The position numbers and the translations under genes were made by a program. Below are positions 59,428-64,000 of a stretch of 64,000 nucleotides of DNA, one piece after another (position 1 is the first letter of the stretch; each line of letters opens with the position of its first letter). The notes under the pieces were generated by a model. It was not told where the DNA came from. It saw only the letters and a list, made by a program, of their open reading frames with translations, and made no database searches. Source of the DNA: JBEKCD01 sp050015055 (GTDB lineage: Archaea; Thermoproteota; Bathyarchaeia; Bathyarchaeales; Bathycorpusculaceae); the NCBI GenBank assembly GCA_050015055.1, contig JBEKCD010000003.1, positions 1 to 64,000 of the forward strand. The letters run 5' to 3'.

Positions 59428-60345
59428 ATGAGAACCTTGAACGGAACAAACGATCTTCCAGAATTCCCCGAGTTCCGAAAACTAACGTTTGAAGACAAAG
59501 CTCTTCTTGAGGCACTCTTCAAGGAGATGCAACCGCAGATTTCTGAGCTCACCTTCACAAACCTCTACGTGTGGAACGAGGCAGAACCAGTACAACTCTC
59601 ACGGCATAACAAAACAGCCTTGATACAACGCAGGAGAGTACGCGATGGAAAGAACGTGCTCTTGCCCCCACTGGCAAATGAACCGATCCCCACAGTGCAG
59701 GAAGACTTGAAGAAGGCAGTAGTTGCGAATCACTCTGAGATATTGCTGTATGGTATAGATTCGAAGGTGGCAGGGCAGCTCAGCGCGCGGTATCGAGTTG
59801 AGCCGGACAGGGATAACTGGGACTACGTGTACCTCACGTCCGACCTAGCCGATCTTCCGGGCGATAAGTACCATTCCAAACGCAACTTCATAACCCGCTG
59901 CCTCGCTGACCACAAGTGCGAATACACCAAGCTTGACGCCTCAGTCGTAACCGACGCCCTCCAGCTTCAAACAGAATGGTGCAACCTCCGCCAATGCGGC
60001 TCCGTGCTAAGCTTGGAAGCGGAGAACAAAGCAATCAAAACAGTCTTTGACAAGTACCCACAGCTAGCCGTGTTCGGCGGCGCAGTCTACGTGGACAGCA
60101 AACTCGAAGCCTTCGCCCTCGCAGAACCGCTCAACAACGACACAGCAGTCATGCATTTCGAAAAAGCCAACCCACAAATCACAGGCCTCTACCAACTCAT
60201 CAATCAATGGTTCTGCCAAAACACACTTAGAACCTTCACATATGTCAACCGCGAACAAGACCTAGGAATACCAGGGCTCAGAAAAGCAAAACTCAGCTAC
60301 CACCCACACCACATGATAGAAAAATACATTTCAACAATAGCCTAG
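59428..60345 (+). CDS. DUF2156 (GNAT-like transferase) protein
   Basis: A 305-residue protein of the DUF2156 family, which includes the C-terminal domain of phosphatidylglycerol lysyltransferase and has a double GNAT-like fold. Features: KRNFITRCLADHKCEYT, VFGGAVYVDSKLEAFALAE, AVMHFEKANPQITGLYQLINQWF in part, and FTYVNREQDLGIPGLRKAK, the most conserved stretch. The substrate could be an aminoacyl-tRNA or acyl-CoA. It follows the CMD-like gene by 60 bases. Confidence 0.88.
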   Translation: MRTLNGTNDLPEFPEFRKLTFEDKALLEALFKEMQPQISELTFTNLYVWNEAEPVQLSRHNKTALIQRRRVRDGKNVLLPPLANEPIPTVQEDLKKAVVANHSEILLYGIDSKVAGQLSARYRVEPDRDNWDYVYLTSDLADLPGDKYHSKRNFITRCLADHKCEYTKLDASVVTDALQLQTEWCNLRQCGSVLSLEAENKAIKTVFDKYPQLAVFGGAVYVDSKLEAFALAEPLNNDTAVMHFEKANPQITGLYQLINQWFCQNTLRTFTYVNREQDLGIPGLRKAKLSYHPHHMIEKYISTIA

Positions 60346-60645
60346 CAACCCCTACGGTTCCAAGCTTTAGCCGTTAACTCCTATTTTTCCGCCTAATGGA
60401 TCACTCGCGCGCGTTCTACGTGCGAAGAGTTCGGCGCGGACAAAGCAGAAAACAAAGGGGGTGAAAAGAGAGCTACTTCATCCGCGCCTTTTCCCTATCT
60501 CCTCTCCAGCACCAGCCATGTGCAACGGCATCTTATGATGATTTTCCAAATAATGTATGGATTGGTATTTGCTCTATATAGAGCGTGCTTAGAGGCCATG
60601 TCCAGTGAGCGTTAGTGGCGTGCTATTTCAAAAATGGAGTACGTT
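60346..60645. other. Spacer without recognisable gene
   Basis: This spacer of 300 bp lies between two convergent genes. It contains an alternating CG octamer at 60406-60413 and a TATA-like CTATATAGA at about 60574. No frame looks coding. Confidence 0.45.
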
Positions 60646-61623
60646 TCACCCTTCAGCGTCATTTCCGAAAGGTACGTCCCTGACAAGCTGCAGCTCGTAA
60701 ACCGAGTTGCTGTGAAAGACTTCGAAACCGACTCTTTCATACAGTTTTATTGCCTCGGTTGGATTTTGATCGTCCACATAGAGCAACGCGTCTTCCATCC
60801 CGAGAGATTTCAAGTAACGCATCGCACTGTGCATCAGAGTTGAGCCGATTTTTCGTCTCCTGAAAGGCTTCAAGACACCGATGTCTAAGATCCAACCGTA
60901 ATTTGCGTGCTTTTCTTCATTCAATCGTACGTCGATTCCCGTTATGATGTAGCCCACCGGTTCACCAGCGAACGTTGCAAACCACGCTTTTTGGTGCCTG
61001 TACCACGGCATTTCGAAAAACATGTACTTAGTCTCCTCAAGAGCGAGTGGCCTATAGTTAAAGTGTTCTATGAAGGCTTCGTTCTCGAGCCTCCAAATCA
61101 AAGCAATATCTTCATCAACCCTTAGTTCGGCTTCTCTCACGACTACTGCTTCATTAACTTTTATCCGAGTCTTTTCAGTTAAGCTCCTCTTCATAAGGCT
61201 CGAGGTCCGCACACGCTTGAAACCGAGACTCTCGTAAAGGTGCACGCAGGCAACTCTGTCTGCTTGCACCCAAGCGCCAGCAACTTCCATTCCTCTTTTC
61301 TTCAAACTCTCAACCGCTTTCAGCAAGAGTTTCGTTGCTATTCCTCTGTTTCTGAATTCAGGCAGCACTGCCAAAGATTGAATGAAACCCTTCTTCTCCT
61401 CTCTAAATTCGTCAACAAGGGCCTGCACCATTCCTGCGGTCTGGCCATCCCACTCAGCTATTAGAAGCCCATCGAGGTTGTAGCTCGGAGCTTTCTCCAA
61501 AGCCTGCACCTCTTCAAGAGTAACGCCTCTCAGGTCATCGTAATCCGAGAACGCCGAATTATATATGCCAACGTAGATTTCTTCATCAACCCCCTCCCGG
61601 AAAGGCCTCACCTTGAGCAACAC
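60646..61623 (-). CDS. Tandem GNAT acetyltransferase
   Basis: A 325-residue protein with two GNAT domains, an arrangement known from mycothiol synthase-like enzymes. The N-terminal domain has LAVLPEFRNRGIATKLLLKAVE; the C-terminal has GVLKPFRRRKIGSTLMHSAMRYL and LYERVGFEVFHSNSVYEL (both in part). Both acetyl-CoA loops seem complete. Its substrates are unknown. Confidence 0.88.
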   Translation of the reverse strand: MLLKVRPFREGVDEEIYVGIYNSAFSDYDDLRGVTLEEVQALEKAPSYNLDGLLIAEWDGQTAGMVQALVDEFREEKKGFIQSLAVLPEFRNRGIATKLLLKAVESLKKRGMEVAGAWVQADRVACVHLYESLGFKRVRTSSLMKRSLTEKTRIKVNEAVVVREAELRVDEDIALIWRLENEAFIEHFNYRPLALEETKYMFFEMPWYRHQKAWFATFAGEPVGYIITGIDVRLNEEKHANYGWILDIGVLKPFRRRKIGSTLMHSAMRYLKSLGMEDALLYVDDQNPTEAIKLYERVGFEVFHSNSVYELQLVRDVPFGNDAEG

Positions 61624-61830
61624 AGCTCACCAACAAACCTCACAAACCACTCTCTTGCAGCATTTAAGCATTATCAATCCAGATTCAAGCGAAAGCAGAC
61701 CACGCCTGCCGCTAATCCCTTGCATCCTGTCCGAACTCCGGTTCATGACCGAGAGTCAAAACACACGGTGCCCCCACGACTACAAATACCCCAGCAGCGC
61801 ACGCAAGCGCGAACAGAGTGTATTGCCGTT

Positions 61831-62805
61831 TCAGTATCCAAGAGTCTTGTCCACAACGTTGATTAGAGGTTGCCTATGGATGAATCGGTCTAGGTTTTCG
61901 CAGAATATGCTTGTTAAACGTTCCATGTAATACGGTGTCAGCCCGGCGACGTGAGGAGTTATTATTACACTTTCGAAGCCCCAGAGTTCGCTTCCCTCAG
62001 GCAACGGTTCGTTATCAAAAGTGTCCAAGCCTGCCCCCGCAATCCATCCCTGTTTCAGCGCCTCGATGAGCTTGTCTTCCTGAACGATTTTTCCTCTGCT
62101 TACGTTGATGAGGTAGCCGGTTCGTTTCATGCTCTTAAACTGTGCCTCCCCCATCATCCCCTCCGTCTCTTTGGTGAGCGGCAGCGAGAGAACAACGAAG
62201 TCTGATCCAGCGAGCAGCTGGTTCAAATCATCCGGATGCAAGAGCTGATCAACACTGGTTGACGCCGTGTGAGAAGGATCTCGTTTTGTCGCGATGACTC
62301 TCATTCCGAGGCATTTTGCTTTCTGAGCTATTTCTGTTCCAATTCTACCCAGCCCCACTATCCCCACGGTTTTACCCGACAACTCCTCAACCTGCTCCGC
62401 GGATGCCCATGATTCGAACCTTTCCCATCTTTTCTCCACCTGATTCCTGATGAATAGGTGCAGTTTTCGGCACAGGCACAGCATCAATCCGATGACGTGC
62501 TCCGAAATCGGCGTAGGATGAACCCCTCCAGCGTTCGTCACTACGACCCGACTCTTCACCACCTCCGGAAGAAGGAGTCTATCAACGCCGGCACCCCACG
62601 CCTGGATCCATTTCAGTTTCCTCGCTCCAAGGAACAGCTCTTTCGAGAAGAAACCTGCAAACAGGATGTCCGCATCCTCGATTAGACGCAGAGCCTCTTC
62701 CTTGCCTTCACTCTGCACCACCTCAAGGTTCGGCGAAACACTTCTAATCTTCTCAACAAAGACGTTTGGCAAATCGAAAGAGACCAAAACCTTCATCTTT
62801 TTCAT
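61831..62805 (-). CDS. D-isomer-specific 2-hydroxyacid dehydrogenase
   Basis: A 324-residue NAD-dependent dehydrogenase. The NAD motif is VGIVGLGRIGTEIAQKAKCLG; catalytic residues are Arg in INVSRGKIVQ, Glu in DNEPLPEGS and His in ITPHVAGLTP. The N- and C-terminal catalytic segments are complete. It could reduce glyoxylate, hydroxypyruvate or a similar 2-oxo acid. ATG 62805 follows a GGAGGGTG region; 62796 is equally possible. Confidence 0.92.
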   Translation of the reverse strand: MKKMKVLVSFDLPNVFVEKIRSVSPNLEVVQSEGKEEALRLIEDADILFAGFFSKELFLGARKLKWIQAWGAGVDRLLLPEVVKSRVVVTNAGGVHPTPISEHVIGLMLCLCRKLHLFIRNQVEKRWERFESWASAEQVEELSGKTVGIVGLGRIGTEIAQKAKCLGMRVIATKRDPSHTASTSVDQLLHPDDLNQLLAGSDFVVLSLPLTKETEGMMGEAQFKSMKRTGYLINVSRGKIVQEDKLIEALKQGWIAGAGLDTFDNEPLPEGSELWGFESVIITPHVAGLTPYYMERLTSIFCENLDRFIHRQPLINVVDKTLGY

Positions 62806-63000
62806 CCCTGGCACCCTCCACCAGAGCCTATCCGCACACACGTTCTGTCAGACATGGATTCCGCGACGCTATTTAAACGTTGCAAACCCCAAAAAGCTTC
62901 CCGCGTCTTCGCCACCGTTCTTTTGCGTCATGAATGCGCATCGTCAGTTGATCCAAAAGGAGGATTATCGTCGCGCTCGGGGAATTTTGAGAGTTATCTG

Positions 63001-63795
63001 CTAGCCCACATAGTTCACTGTGAAGGATGAGCCGTTAGAAGCAAGCGGCGAAACACTCACCAGCTTTGTGTTATGAGTATACATCGTGACTTGGATAGAG
63101 GGAAGACTGCTGATAGCTACGACCTTGCCGCCCACTGTTGCTGCGCAACCTGTGAATGTCAATTCTGAAAAGTCGGCTAGATTTCTCAAAACATTGTTCA
63201 CTGTCGGTCGCTCCACAATCCACTCAGCAGAGAGCATTGAGGAAACGTAAACGAAACTGTTTTGGAACGACTGTTCACCCGTGGCACCAGTGAAGTCATG
63301 GAGTTCTATGAGCCATGTGTTCGCGGTCGGGTCTAGGAGTGATATTGAAGCCGTGATTTGGTCTCCCGCTGATACGCTCAGTGAAGCGATTGTCACTTCT
63401 GTGTTGGGCAACAGCTCATACCACGCTGAGTATGTTCCGACTCCGTTTATTGAGTCCTGCTCTGTTCCCGTCTGGATCAGCGTACTGTCGAATTGGCCAC
63501 CGACACCAATCCATGTCGCACTGTAGGAATCTCTTATTGAAACGCCGACCGCGGGAACTCTCCAAGAGGCTTCGATCCTTGTGGCAAACGGTTGAGGGTT
63601 GTTCAAGTCTGTGGCCACAACAAAACCCGACCAGTCGGAACTGGTCAAGCGTCTATTCGCCGAGCCTGTTAGAAGAGGAAAGAAAAGAATCAGGGCGAGG
63701 ACGAGCAAAGAGTCCAGCAAGATAATCAGGAGAATTGTGAAGATTCTCCCCTTCCTCATAGGAGGCTTTTCAGGGGGTTCATAAAGCATGTTCAT
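63001..63795 (-). CDS. Membrane-anchored G1 (eqolisin-type) peptidase-like protein
   Basis: A 264-residue protein with a short cytoplasmic head, one membrane helix (about residues 18-43) and an external beta-sandwich resembling peptidase family G1, whose catalytic pair is Gln and Glu. SSDWSGFVVAT opens the domain; WIGVGG, then LIQTGTEQ places Gln108; SAEWIVERPT places Glu191. These match the positions in fungal scytalidoglutamic peptidase. If active it would cleave outside the cell, probably at low pH. The protein could also be a non-enzymatic G1-fold adhesin. Confidence 0.75.
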   Translation of the reverse strand: MNMLYEPPEKPPMRKGRIFTILLIILLDSLLVLALILFFPLLTGSANRRLTSSDWSGFVVATDLNNPQPFATRIEASWRVPAVGVSIRDSYSATWIGVGGQFDSTLIQTGTEQDSINGVGTYSAWYELLPNTEVTIASLSVSAGDQITASISLLDPTANTWLIELHDFTGATGEQSFQNSFVYVSSMLSAEWIVERPTVNNVLRNLADFSELTFTGCAATVGGKVVAISSLPSIQVTMYTHNTKLVSVSPLASNGSSFTVNYVG

Positions 63796-64000
63796 TCGCT
63801 TCTCTCGACCTGCTGTTTTGACATCTTGCTATACCAAAACACTTGTGGCTATTGTGCGACAATAATAATATACTTAATCCTAAGTAGGTGTATCGGGCTT
63901 GCTAATCGTCTGCATCACGAGCGTATCATCGTCAAGATCATCTTAAACTTTTTCACCGCTCTCAGCGTGTGTGGTTTTTTGGCTGGAATTACAATCATTT
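63796..64000. other. Spacer at window end
   Basis: No gene start is recognised in the last 205 bases. The spacer holds the G1-peptidase promoter region; AATAATAATATACTTAA (about 63861-63877) is a TATA-rich stretch that could serve a gene beyond the window. Confidence 0.4.

Noticed and set aside
60500..60560. Seventeen-residue minus-strand frame (MPLHMAGAGEEIGKRRG)
   Set aside because: Too short, with no start signal or context.

Overview
This 64 kb window looks like a chromosomal segment of an archaeon, most likely of the Thermoproteota and plausibly Candidatus Bathyarchaeia; the lineage is inferred. The archaeal evidence is a ribosomal protein eL33 (L35Ae) gene, TATA-type promoters about 25 to 30 bp upstream of several starts (some apparently leaderless), frequent GTG and TTG starts, separate archaeal-style LigD polymerase and ligase genes, and two surface proteins with an IPEF C-terminal anchor. 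Genes are short, lie on both strands and form small operons. No rRNA, tRNA, CRISPR array, prophage or intact transposon was recognised.

Layout. 0-8.4 kb: nucleotidyltransferase, Fpg/Nei-like protein, methyltransferase, glycosyltransferase, two GNAT genes (one frameshifted), a ferredoxin remnant, MscS channel, BASS transporter and a VOC protein. 8.5-13.3 kb: flavin reductase, two zinc-ribbon proteins, a 446-residue duplicated-domain protein, an MGMT-like gene with an in-frame TGA, rubrerythrin and eL33. 13.5-20.6 kb: an OB-fold protein, a dtxR-feoB iron operon with two identical operators, a B12-type radical SAM enzyme, a DinB-like protein and a membrane-anchored cupredoxin. 21-29.8 kb: amino-acid permease, AmtB, Mpg glycosylase, a truncated SDR, a PadR regulator with a C-terminal domain of methyltransferase type, a membrane protein, and a promoter-preceded non-coding stretch that may be a structured RNA. 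29.8-42.4 kb: a rubredoxin-ThDP enzyme fusion, a DCD-domain protein, aldehyde dehydrogenase, HIT, a frameshifted hemerythrin-type gene, cupin, radical SAM with an unknown partner, peroxiredoxin, SRPBCC, a wHTH-HtrA pair and pirin. 42.6-50 kb: a HAD phosphatase with a GT4-bPH2 fusion, then a compact NHEJ operon (LigD polymerase, Ku, ligase-phosphoesterase, DUF72). 50-64 kb: a methyltransferase stub, a HerA-like ATPase, an ABC-2 exporter, a phosphoribosyltransferase, a repetitive surface protein, a nucleoside phosphorylase, DUF2156, tandem GNAT, a 2-hydroxyacid dehydrogenase and a membrane-anchored G1 (eqolisin-type) peptidase.

Themes. DNA repair is well represented (Fpg-like, Mpg, MGMT-like, the NHEJ set), as is oxygen and metal stress (rubrerythrin, peroxiredoxin, hemerythrin, iron regulation). 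Six genes are broken by frameshift, nonsense codon or truncation, which suggests active gene decay or, for the two homopolymer cases, assembly error. Two patterns cross the window: short alternating CG runs in many intergenic spacers, and a duplicated pyrimidine-rich intergenic element at about 26.35 and 35.54 kb.
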